Below, in pieces: positions 6,302 through 13,487 of a stretch of 41,520 nt of DNA. Within the stretch, counting starts at the first letter, position 1; each line of letters starts with the position of its first letter. The notes beneath the pieces were generated by a model. The model searched no databases and was not told the origin of the DNA. It saw nothing but the letters and a program-made list of their open reading frames with translations. The position numbers were made by a program, and so were the translations under genes. This DNA is from an uncultured Anaeroplasmataceae bacterium. GTDB taxonomy: Bacteria; Bacillota_I; Bacilli_A; Acholeplasmatales; Anaeroplasmataceae. The stretch covers positions 1-41,520 of the forward strand of contig CAKQEA010000018.1 of the NCBI GenBank assembly GCA_934229785.1. The letters are read 5' to 3'.

Positions 6302-7849
6302 GTTTGCTAGTTATGTTATTTATAGTATTGAGTAGACAAATTCTATATAAGTGTAAATTTAGTGAGCGTTTGCTAGTTATGTTATTTATAGTATTGAGTA
6401 GACTTATCAGGTGCATTAATTAATGTTGGTAAAGTTTGCTAGTTATGTTATTTATAGTATTGAGTAGACCTAATCCGCTTAATCTATTTCTAGCCGACAG
6501 TTTGCTAGTTATGTTATTTATAGTATTGAGTAGACTGCGGTTGCATTTGTTTGAATAACACCAACGTTTGCTAGTTATGTTATTTATAGTATTGAGTAGA
6601 CTGGGGAATGCGTCAAAAAGGCGAAGGGGTTGTTTGCTAGTTATGTTATTTATAGTATTGAGTAGACTTAGCGCATTTTAAATCACGAGCCCAAACGTTT
6701 GCTAGTTATGTTATTTATAGTATTGAGTAGACTTAGTTGACGGTATTATATTGCCAAGCATGTTTGCTAGTTATGTTATTTATAGTATTGAGTAGACACG
6801 GAAGTGTGAACATTTCGCGAATTAGGGGTTTGCTAGTTATGTTATTTATAGTATTGAGTAGACACAATGAATAAAATGCGTATAACTATCAATGTTTGCT
6901 AGTTATGTTATTTATAGTATTGAGTAGACGATAACCTTAAGCTTGGTTACGGTGGAACTGTTTGCTAGTTATGTTATTTATAGTATTGAGTAGACCATTG
7001 TGTTAGCTAAATCAGTTATTTTTTGTTTGCTAGTTATGTTATTTATAGTATTGAGTAGACTCTATTGATGAAACAAAAGTTGGACTATATGTTTGCTAGT
7101 TATGTTATTTATAGTATTGAGTAGACAACTATCAAGATTATCAAATATACCTTATGTTTGCTAGTTATGTTATTTATAGTATTGAGTAGACTTAGTATCC
7201 CTCCACTAACACATAGTATTTGTTTGCTAGTTATGTTATTTATAGTATTGAGTAGACTACAACACCATATAATAGCACTCCACATAGGTTTGCTAGTTAT
7301 GTTATTTATAGTATTGAGTAGACTGTGGACCTCGTGGACCTACTTCACCTTGGTTTGCTAGTTATGTTATTTATAGTATTGAGTAGACTAACAAAATAAG
7401 TTTGACCATTTTTAGCGGGTTTGCTAGTTATGTTATTTATAGTATTGAGTAGACTGGCAAGCAATTCATGAGGAAGTGCATGAGGTTTGCTAGTTATGTT
7501 ATTTATAGTATTGAGTAGACATAAATCCACATACACCAGCTTCTCAGCCCGTTTGCTAGTTATGTTATTTATAGTATTGAGTAGACCTTGTGGATGACTA
7601 CAACAAGCTCGACACAGTTTGCTAGTTATGTTATTTATAGTATTGAGTAGACAAATAATTTTTTGTATCATAGAAAACGTGCGTTTGCTAGTTATGTTAT
7701 TTATAGTATTGAGTAGACTAGAGTACCTTTTATAGAAGCAAACACAATGTTTGCTAGTTATGTTATTTATAGTATTGAGTAGACTAATTTTTTTAGCTAC
7801 ATCAATGTGAGGTGTTTGCTAGTTATGTTATTTATAGGTGAAAGATGTC
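6302..7849 (+). CRISPR. type II-A CRISPR array, 24 repeats and 23 spacers
   Basis: The repeat is 36 bp, starting GTTTGCTAGTTATG and ending TATTGAGTAGAC. I count 23 identical copies from 6302 plus a last degenerate copy at 7814-7849 that matches only the first 24 bases. Spacers are 30 nt, except numbers 6, 7, 11, 13, 16 and 23, which are 29 nt. All 23 are different. Repeat orientation agrees with tracrRNA pairing at the repeat 5' end. The leader is on the csn2 side and the decayed repeat is distal. Several spacers (5 and 16, over 50% GC) are much richer in GC than the host, as expected for foreign DNA. Short open frames across the array are repeat artefacts. Confidence 0.99.
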
Positions 7850-7856
7850 TATAAAG

Positions 7857-7889
7857 TAAAAAAATAGCTCGTTTTTGAGCTATTTTTTC
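7857..7889. terminator. bidirectional terminator after the CRISPR array
   Basis: AAAAAATAGCTC and GAGCTATTTTTT form a long stem around a GTTTTT loop with T runs on both strands. It can end array transcription on the plus strand and the HD-domain gene on the minus strand, whose stop codon (7882-7880) lies inside the right arm. Confidence 0.85.
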
Positions 7890-8332
7890 TTCCTATGTTT
7901 TTTTCTATAATCTGAGAATGCAGCAATCTTATCACTCCATGTTATTATCCAACTAATTCTATATCTTGGTGGAATTGGTACTAGAGGGAACATATGTCTT
8001 AATATTGCATTTTTCTCTCTTTTTGTAAGATCTGGGTATTCTTTTAATGCATTTTTTAATGCAAAATAGGGATGCTTAAATCCATGAAATTTATGCCATT
8101 TTGATTTTGTATGCCAATCATATAAATAGTAATCATGGAGTAATGCAGCTCTTACTAGTTCATTTATGTTAATTTTTAATTTATGTTTTTTTGCGTAATT
8201 GTAGGCTATATAGGCAACCTTTATTGAATGGTAGTAGGTTGAGAAGTGTTTATGATGATTGAATTTTTTCATTGATTTATAGTTTTCTGTTTTAACTATA
8301 GGGCGTATAATCCTAATAAATTCCATATCCAT
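7880..8332 (-). CDS. HD-domain protein, putative phosphohydrolase
   Basis: A 150-residue protein with the HD-superfamily metal-site pattern: H35, the H66-D67 doublet in AALLHDYYLYDW, H87, H113 and D134 in WSDKIAAF. HD proteins hydrolyse phosphate esters or nucleotides; the substrate here is unknown. The C-terminus is very basic. ATG 8332 is preceded on the minus strand by AGGTGAG at about 4 bases spacing; M3 is an alternative start. It sits convergent to the CRISPR array and divergent from rplU, and I see no functional tie to either. Confidence 0.72.
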   Translation of the reverse strand: MDMEFIRIIRPIVKTENYKSMKKFNHHKHFSTYYHSIKVAYIAYNYAKKHKLKININELVRAALLHDYYLYDWHTKSKWHKFHGFKHPYFALKNALKEYPDLTKREKNAILRHMFPLVPIPPRYRISWIITWSDKIAAFSDYRKKHRKKK

Positions 8333-8407
8333 ATATAACTCACCTATGCTATTTTATCATATATAGTATAAAATAAGTAACTTTTTTTGTGAAAAATAAT
8401 ATTTTTA

Positions 8408-8436
8408 TTGACTATTTACTAAGGTTTAAGTATAAT
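8408..8436 (+). promoter_or_regulatory. promoter of the rplU operon
   Basis: TTGACT (8408-8413) and TATAAT (8431-8436) are 17 bases apart, so transcription should start at about 8443 and give a leader of roughly 90 nt before rplU. Confidence 0.8.
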
Positions 8437-8442
8437 TATGAT

Positions 8443-8525
8443 GTTGTAACATGCACCACATAGAACGGGTTATAAATGAATTTGATTCTACCCTAATAGT
8501 GTGTCTTAAATTTTTCAAGGAGGTA
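8443..8525 (+). promoter_or_regulatory. ribosomal protein L21 leader RNA
   Basis: The 5' untranslated region before rplU contains short conserved-looking segments (CACCACATAG, AACGGGTT, CTACCCTAATAGTGTGT) with GGGT/ACCC able to pair. This fits the L21 leader known upstream of rplU in Bacillota, which is thought to bind L21 and feed back on the operon. I recognise it by position and partial sequence, not by a full structure model. Confidence 0.6.
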
Positions 8526-8532
8526 ATACGAC

Positions 8533-8841
8533 ATGTATGCAATTGTAGAAACTGGTGGAAAGCAAGTAAAGGTTGAAGTTGGTCAAGCTATCTATGTTGA
8601 AAAGATTGAAGTAGCTGAAGGCGAAACTTATACTTTCGATAAGGTTTTATTAGTAGTTGGTGAAGAGACTAAGGTTGGTGCTCCATATGTTGAGGGCGCA
8701 ACTGTAACTGCAAAGTGTGAGAAGCATGGAAGAGGAGAGAAGATTACAATCTTCAAGTATCGTCCAAAGAAGCATTCTGCATCTAAGAAGGGTCATCGTC
8801 AGGCTTATACTAAGTTTGTTGTTGAAGCTATTAATGCTTAA
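8533..8841 (+). CDS. rplU: 50S ribosomal protein L21
   Basis: 102 residues, normal for L21, which binds 23S rRNA domain I on the solvent side of the large subunit. It opens with [17 protein letters not shown] and carries the basic [16 protein letters not shown] segment near the C-terminus. AGGAGG lies a few bases before the ATG. First gene of rplU-prp-rpmA. Confidence 0.98.
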   Translation: MYAIVETGGKQVKVEVGQAIYVEKIEVAEGETYTFDKVLLVVGEETKVGAPYVEGATVTAKCEKHGRGEKITIFKYRPKKHSASKKGHRQAYTKFVVEAINA

Positions 8842-8845
8842 TTAG

Positions 8846-9154
8846 ATGACAAATTATACTGTAAAATACAATAAAGATGAAGCTGTAATAGAAGTAAAAG
8901 GACATGCAGGGTTTGCCGTTTATGGTGAAGACATTGTATGTGCTAGTATTTCTACAGCTTGCATTATGACTGCTAATCTAATTGACAAACTAGATTTACG
9001 TTACAACATTCTAGACTTGGTTTGTGAAGAAGGATATTTTAGATTACAGATTAAAACTTTAGATAGTACAACCTTAGGGATTTTTGAGAATTTAGTTGAA
9101 ACCCTAGATAGTATATCAGAACAATATCCAAAATATGTAAGATTAAAGAACTAG
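8846..9154 (+). CDS. prp: ribosomal-processing cysteine protease Prp
   Basis: 102 residues with the Prp signature GHAGFA followed by EDIVCASIS; H20 and C32 form the catalytic dyad. In Bacillota this protease removes the N-terminal extension of L27, which is encoded immediately downstream and carries the matching cleavage site. The gene starts four bases after the rplU stop with no strong ribosome site, so translation is probably coupled to rplU. Confidence 0.95.
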   Translation: MTNYTVKYNKDEAVIEVKGHAGFAVYGEDIVCASISTACIMTANLIDKLDLRYNILDLVCEEGYFRLQIKTLDSTTLGIFENLVETLDSISEQYPKYVRLKN

Positions 9155-9166
9155 GAGGATTCTAAA

Positions 9167-9454
9167 ATGTTATTAAAGCTAAACATTCAGTTATTCGCAT
9201 CTAAAAAAGGTGTTGGTTCTACTAAGAACGGACGTGATTCAGAAGCAAAGCGTTTAGGCGCTAAGGCTAGTGATGGCGAATATGTAACTGCAGGTTCAAT
9301 TTTATATCGTCAGAGAGGTACAAAGTTCTTCCCTGGTACTAACGTTGGCCGTGGTGGAGATGATACTTTATTTGCTAAGGTATCTGGAACTGTAAAGTTC
9401 GAACGCAAGGGAAAAGACAAGAAGCAGATTTCTGTTTATCCTGATGCTGAATAA
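9167..9454 (+). CDS. rpmA: 50S ribosomal protein L27 with Prp-cleaved extension
   Basis: 95 residues. It begins with [11 protein letters not shown], the extension that Prp cuts after the FA pair. Mature L27 then starts [14 protein letters not shown], whose N-terminal tail reaches the peptidyl-transferase centre. AGGAGG precedes the ATG at good spacing. Prp is the gene directly upstream, so enzyme and substrate are co-expressed. A terminator follows. Confidence 0.98.
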   Translation: MLLKLNIQLFASKKGVGSTKNGRDSEAKRLGAKASDGEYVTAGSILYRQRGTKFFPGTNVGRGGDDTLFAKVSGTVKFERKGKDKKQISVYPDAE

Positions 9455-9470
9455 TTTTTGTAATAAATGT

Positions 9471-9501
9471 GCCCAAAATGTATTTTTGGGCTTATTTTTT
9501 T
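9471..9501 (+). terminator. terminator of rplU-prp-rpmA
   Basis: GCCCAAAA (9471-9478) pairs with TTTTGGGC (9484-9491), loop TGTAT, followed by TTATTTTTTT. It lies just upstream of the obg ribosome site, so it ends or attenuates readthrough into obg. Confidence 0.85.
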
Positions 9502-9518
9502 GAATTGAGGTGAGATTC

Positions 9519-10793
9519 ATGTTTATTGATCAAGCAAAAATGGAAGTTGAAGCCGGTAAGGGTGGCGATGGTATTGTCGCATATCGTAGAGAAATGAAGG
9601 TAGAAATGGGTGGACCATTTGGTGGATCTGGTGGTAAAGGCGGATCTATTATTTTTAAAGGACAATCTGGCTTATCAACTCTTTTAGATTTAAGGTATAA
9701 TCGTATTTTAAAGGGTAATCCTGGTGAAAAGGGAAGAAATAAGGGACAATTTGGTGCTAATGCAGAAAATACTTATGTTGAGGTTCCTGTTGGTACTACA
9801 ATTTTTGATGATGATACAAATAAGGTAATTGGTGATATTACTAAGCATGGTCAAGAGGTTGTAGTATGTAAAGGTGGTCGTGGCGGTCGTGGTAATATGG
9901 CTTTTGCTACTGGTGCTTTAAAATGTCCTGATTTCTGTGAGAAGGGTGAACCTGGTGAAAAAAGAAATATTCGTTGTGAATTAAGAGTTTTAGCAGACTG
10001 TGGTCTTGTTGGTTTCCCAAGCGTAGGAAAATCAACTCTAATTTCAGCTGTTTCAGCAGCTAAGCCTAAAATTGCTGCTTATCATTTTACTACACTTGTT
10101 CCAAATCTTGGTATGGTTAGATTAGATGATGGTCGTGATTTTGTTATGGCTGACCTACCTGGTATTATTGAAGGTGCTCACAATGGCGCAGGCTTAGGCT
10201 TACAATTTTTACGTCATATTGAACGTTGTAAGGTAATTGTTCATGTTATAGATATGGCTGCAACTGATGGTAGAGATCCTTATGAGGATTTTGTTACTAT
10301 CAACAATGAGCTTAAAGAATATAAGATGAATTTATCAAAGCGTCCTATGATTATTGTTGCCAATAAGATGGATCAGCCTGATGCTATGGAAAATTTAAAG
10401 AAGTTTAAAGAGAAGGTTCATGAAGAAATTATTCCAATTTCTGCATATAGAAGAGAAAATCTTGATAAACTACTTTATAAAATTGCTGATACACTTGATA
10501 ACACAGAAGAGTTCTCTTTATTTGAAGAGGATGAATTAGATGTAGTTGAATATGGCTTGAAGGAAGAAAAAGAGTTTTTCCATATTGAATTACAAGATGA
10601 TGGTGTTTATAATGTTACAGGCGATGAGCTTTTAAGATTATTCCAAATGACTGATTTTGATTCTGATACTGGTCGTGCAAGATTTGCTCGTCAGTTAAGA
10701 ACATATGGTTTAGATGATAAATTAAGAAAGCTAGGAGTTAAAAACGGAGATACAGTACGTATTTTTGATTTCGAATTTGAATTTATAGATTAA
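9519..10793 (+). CDS. obgE: GTPase Obg/CgtA
   Basis: A 424-residue ribosome-associated GTPase of large-subunit maturation and stress control. The glycine-rich Obg fold occupies about 1-158 (EAGKGGDGIVAYRRE, GGRGGRGN). The G domain has GFPSVGKST with K171, DLPGII and NKMD. A C-terminal OCT domain follows at about 340-424. I chose ATG 9519, because GAGGTGAG lies at good distance before it and the protein then begins MFIDQAKM as in the family; GTG 9510 is a less likely alternative. It sits after the L21-L27 operon, as in many Bacillota. Confidence 0.97.
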   Translation: MFIDQAKMEVEAGKGGDGIVAYRREMKVEMGGPFGGSGGKGGSIIFKGQSGLSTLLDLRYNRILKGNPGEKGRNKGQFGANAENTYVEVPVGTTIFDDDTNKVIGDITKHGQEVVVCKGGRGGRGNMAFATGALKCPDFCEKGEPGEKRNIRCELRVLADCGLVGFPSVGKSTLISAVSAAKPKIAAYHFTTLVPNLGMVRLDDGRDFVMADLPGIIEGAHNGAGLGLQFLRHIERCKVIVHVIDMAATDGRDPYEDFVTINNELKEYKMNLSKRPMIIVANKMDQPDAMENLKKFKEKVHEEIIPISAYRRENLDKLLYKIADTLDNTEEFSLFEEDELDVVEYGLKEEKEFFHIELQDDGVYNVTGDELLRLFQMTDFDSDTGRARFARQLRTYGLDDKLRKLGVKNGDTVRIFDFEFEFID

Positions 10794-10799
10794 TTTTAA

Positions 10800-10837
10800 A
10801 AAAGGCTAGCCTTTATTCGTTAAAGGTTAGCCTTTTA
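10800..10837. terminator. bidirectional terminator between obg and the ParB-fold gene
   Basis: AAAGGCTAGCCTTT and AAAGGTTAGCCTTTT form a long imperfect stem with a short ATTCGTT loop and T or A runs on each side. The stop codon of the minus-strand neighbour (10829-10827) is inside the right arm. Confidence 0.85.
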
Positions 10838-11435
10838 TTGCCTCAAAATAGTCATCACAAAATTTATTCCAGTATTTGTCATATTCATCATGGGATAGCT
10901 TTTGTAGGTTTTTAATGCTAAAAATATTATTTTCTTTTGCCATATATACAAAATCATCAATATGTGGATATTGATTATCAATATAAACATTAACCATCTT
11001 ATAGTCATTTTCATATAATGCATATAGCCTTGTATGTCCATCTAAAATTACATATTCATCATTTATTATACAAACAGGAATGCTTATTTCTTCATAATTT
11101 AGGTTTTCTTCAATGTTTTTTAATTTATCCTTATCTATGAAAAATTGACTAGGCTGAAGAATTTTTATTGGTAATTTAAATGTATAAACATAGTCAAATT
11201 CTTTATAAAAGGTGTTGCCATTTGTATAGAACTTAATTATATTTAGATTATATTTTCTAAATTCATCAATGGCTTCTTCGATATATTTTAAGTCATTTGT
11301 TTTTATTAATGATTCATTATCTTTTATATTAAACTCATAATAATATTCTTTGTCTGCTATAACTGTAAAGCAATTACCTAATATTTTATTTTTTATTGAG
11401 TAATTATCATTTTCTCTATCTCTTATTATTTTCAC
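10827..11435 (-). CDS. ParB/sulfiredoxin-fold protein of unknown role
   Basis: A 202-residue protein. Its central motif VILDGHTRLYALYE (D132, G133, H134, R136) matches the ParB-like nucleotide-binding GxxR box, preceded by IKILQPSQFFID, which resembles the first ParB motif. There is no helix-turn-helix half, so it is not a chromosome-partitioning ParB; stand-alone ParB-fold proteins include kinases, nucleases and CTP-binding switches. The N-terminal 90 residues are unassigned. The start is GTG at 11435 with AGGTGA just upstream. It is convergent with obg and divergent from the Lrp regulator. Confidence 0.62.
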   Translation of the reverse strand: MKIIRDRENDNYSIKNKILGNCFTVIADKEYYYEFNIKDNESLIKTNDLKYIEEAIDEFRKYNLNIIKFYTNGNTFYKEFDYVYTFKLPIKILQPSQFFIDKDKLKNIEENLNYEEISIPVCIINDEYVILDGHTRLYALYENDYKMVNVYIDNQYPHIDDFVYMAKENNIFSIKNLQKLSHDEYDKYWNKFCDDYFEAIKG

Positions 11436-11675
11436 AATATCACCTATTACATTATAACAAAATGTATGAAAATATAGAAATAAATTTGTATTTTTTGAAA
11501 TAATTTTATGTTTTATTGTATTTACAAAACAAGTTAATTATTATAAAAATATCATAAAATGCAAAAAAATATTTGTTAAAATTATAATTTTTATAATCTA
11601 CATTCTAATATATTATATTAATTTTGTATTTTCTACATATGTATGATACAATGGATATAATAGTGAGGTAATAAT
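11436..11675. promoter_or_regulatory. AT-rich divergent intergenic region with the alaR-side promoter
   Basis: On the plus strand TTGTAT (11624-11629) and TACAAT (11647-11652) lie 17 bases apart and precede the Lrp-type gene. Between them is the palindrome TACATATGTA (11634-11643) inside a longer imperfect repeat with GTAT and ATAC at its ends. That is a plausible operator for the regulator encoded downstream. The rest is very AT-rich, with no gene or RNA that I can support. Confidence 0.5.
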
Positions 11676-12170
11676 ATGGATGAAATAATAAGAGAATGTA
11701 TTTTAAAAAAATTAGAGGTTAATTCAAGAATAGATTTACATGATTTAGCAATTATGTTAGATATTGATGAAGTTGATTTAGCTAATGAGATAGCTTTAAT
11801 GGAAAGTGAACATATTATTTGTGGATATCATACTTTAATTAATTGGGATAATACCTCTTTGGAGATAGTATCTGCTTTAATTGAGGTTAAAGTAACTCCT
11901 CAAAGAGGAATTGGTTTTGATATGATTGCCCAAAGAATTGCTAAATATAGTGAAGTTACTAGTGTTTATTTAATGAGTGGTGGCTTTGATTTTATGGTTT
12001 TAATTGAAGGTAGGTCAATGAAAGAAATTGCAAGATTTGTGTTCGATAAGCTTTCAACATTAGATACTGTTCAATCAACATCAACTCATTTTGTGCTTAA
12101 AAAATATAAGGATCATGGTGTTGATCTTTATAAAGAGAAGAAAGATGAAAGAATGATGGTGAGTGCTTAA
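11676..12170 (+). CDS. Lrp/AsnC-family regulator, AlaR-like
   Basis: 164 residues: an N-terminal winged-helix DNA-binding domain at about 1-55 (LHDLAIMLDIDEVDLANEIALMES) and a ligand-sensing RAM domain at about 65-145 (SALIEVKVTP, YLMSGGFDFMVLIEG). Its last base of the stop overlaps the ATG of the aminotransferase gene. In Bacillus subtilis an Lrp-type regulator, AlaR, is paired the same way with alanine aminotransferase AlaT and controls it. The same role is likely here, probably through the palindrome in the promoter. Confidence 0.85.
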   Translation: MDEIIRECILKKLEVNSRIDLHDLAIMLDIDEVDLANEIALMESEHIICGYHTLINWDNTSLEIVSALIEVKVTPQRGIGFDMIAQRIAKYSEVTSVYLMSGGFDFMVLIEGRSMKEIARFVFDKLSTLDTVQSTSTHFVLKKYKDHGVDLYKEKKDERMMVSA

Positions 12171-13336
12171 TGCGTGATTTTTTAGCAAAAAAAGTAAAAG
12201 AGCTTAAGCCTTCAGGTATTAGAAAATTTTTCGATATTGCCTCAAGTATTGATGATTGTATTTCTTTAGGTGTTGGTGAGCCTGATTTTGATACCCCATG
12301 GCATATAACAGAAGAAGGTATTTACTCTTTGGAAAAAGGAAAAACCTATTATACTTCTAATGCTGGATTGAAGGAATTAAGAGAAGAAATATGTTTGTTT
12401 ATGCAAAGAAAATATAATATTAGCTATAGCTGGAATAAAAATGTTTTAGTTACTGTTGGTGGTAGTGAGGCAATTGATTTAGCTTTAAGAGCAATGGTTG
12501 AGCTTGGGGATGAGGTAATTATTCCAACTCCTTGTTATGTATCGTATGATGCTTGTGCAGTTATGGCAGGTGCTAAGGTTGTTACAATTCCTTTAAAAAA
12601 TGAAAATGAATTTAGATTGACACCAAAAGAGCTTGAAGAGGTAATTACACCTAAAAGTAAAATTTTAATTATTAGCTATCCTAATAATCCTACCGGTGCT
12701 GTAATGGATTATGATGATTTAAAAAAAATAAGTGAAATTGTTATTAAATATGATTTATTTGTTATTTCTGATGAAATTTATTCTGAATTATCTTATCTAA
12801 AACCGCATACCTCTATTGCGAAATTGCCTGGAATTAAGGAGCGTACTCTTGTCATTAATGGTTTTTCTAAAGCTTTTTCTATGACTGGCTGGAGATTAGG
12901 TTATGCCTGTGGTAATGAGGATATTATTAAACAAATGACTAAAATTCATCAATTTTGTATAATGTGTGCTCCAACAACTAGTCAATATGTGGCGATTGAG
13001 GCTTTAAAATATGGTGATGCTGACATTTTAGATATGAAAAATTCTTATGATGAAAGAAGAAGATATTTAATTCATCGCTTTAAGGAAATGGGGCTTCCAT
13101 GCTTTACTCCAGCTGGTGCATTTTATGTTTTCCCTGATATTAGAAAATATAATATGACAAGTGAAGAGTTTGCCCTAAGGCTTTTAAATGAGGAGCATGT
13201 TGTTGTAGTTCCTGGTAGTGCCTTTGGTGATAGCGGTGAAGGCTTTATTAGAATTTCATATGCTTATTCTCTTTTAGAGTTAAAGAAGGCATTAACTAGA
13301 TTAGAGAATTTTATTCGAAAATTAAATGCTAAATAA
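12170..13336 (+). CDS. PLP-dependent class I/II aminotransferase, AlaT-like
   Basis: A 388-residue fold-type I aminotransferase. Visible are the substrate loop GVGEPDFDTPWH, the PNNPTGAV motif, the ISDEIYSEL aspartate region, the Schiff-base lysine K234 in NGFSKAFSMTGWRLGY, and the C-terminal arginine in GFIRISYAYS. Coupling to the Lrp-type gene by a TAATG overlap favours alanine:2-oxoglutarate aminotransferase, but aspartate aminotransferase cannot be excluded from sequence alone. Confidence 0.88.
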   Translation: MRDFLAKKVKELKPSGIRKFFDIASSIDDCISLGVGEPDFDTPWHITEEGIYSLEKGKTYYTSNAGLKELREEICLFMQRKYNISYSWNKNVLVTVGGSEAIDLALRAMVELGDEVIIPTPCYVSYDACAVMAGAKVVTIPLKNENEFRLTPKELEEVITPKSKILIISYPNNPTGAVMDYDDLKKISEIVIKYDLFVISDEIYSELSYLKPHTSIAKLPGIKERTLVINGFSKAFSMTGWRLGYACGNEDIIKQMTKIHQFCIMCAPTTSQYVAIEALKYGDADILDMKNSYDERRRYLIHRFKEMGLPCFTPAGAFYVFPDIRKYNMTSEEFALRLLNEEHVVVVPGSAFGDSGEGFIRISYAYSLLELKKALTRLENFIRKLNAK

Positions 13337-13367
13337 AATTATAACAAATTTTTGAGCATAATATAAA

Positions 13368-13396
13368 TTGAAAAGAAAATATACTTAGTATATAAT
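13368..13396 (+). promoter_or_regulatory. prfB promoter
   Basis: TTGAAA (13368-13373) and TATAAT (13391-13396) are 17 bases apart. The start should be near 13403, giving a leader of about 85 nt before prfB that contains a hairpin. Confidence 0.75.
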
Positions 13397-13446
13397 ATAT
13401 GTGTTATTTGTTAAATACGTATAAGTATTAATTGTATTTGTTAGTG

Positions 13447-13475
13447 AAGACTCTTATTTGAGTCTTTTAATTTTG
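13447..13475 (+). terminator. terminator-like hairpin in the prfB leader
   Basis: AAGACTC (13447-13453) pairs with GAGTCTT (13460-13466) around a 6-base loop, followed by TTTTAATTTT. The hairpin lies between the prfB promoter and its ribosome site. It could terminate readthrough from the aminotransferase gene, or attenuate prfB itself. Just upstream, AATAC and GTATT segments could form a competing structure. Confidence 0.55.
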
Positions 13476-13487
13476 ATGGAGGATAGT

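Noticed and set aside
7158..7671. Open frames on both strands across the CRISPR array repeating MLVMLFIVLSRL or NTINNITSK
   Set aside because: They are translations of the 36-bp repeat and change frame with spacer length; no ribosome sites, no real protein.
6302..7849. Promoters inside each repeat (TATAGT in the 3' half)
   Set aside because: The hexamer is only -10-like, has no TG extension or paired -35 at proper spacing in the spacers, and a better promoter exists in the csn2 tail.
13458..13487. Upstream TTG start for prfB giving ten extra residues
   Set aside because: It lies in the hairpin, has no ribosome site, and ATG 13488 has GGAGG at proper spacing.
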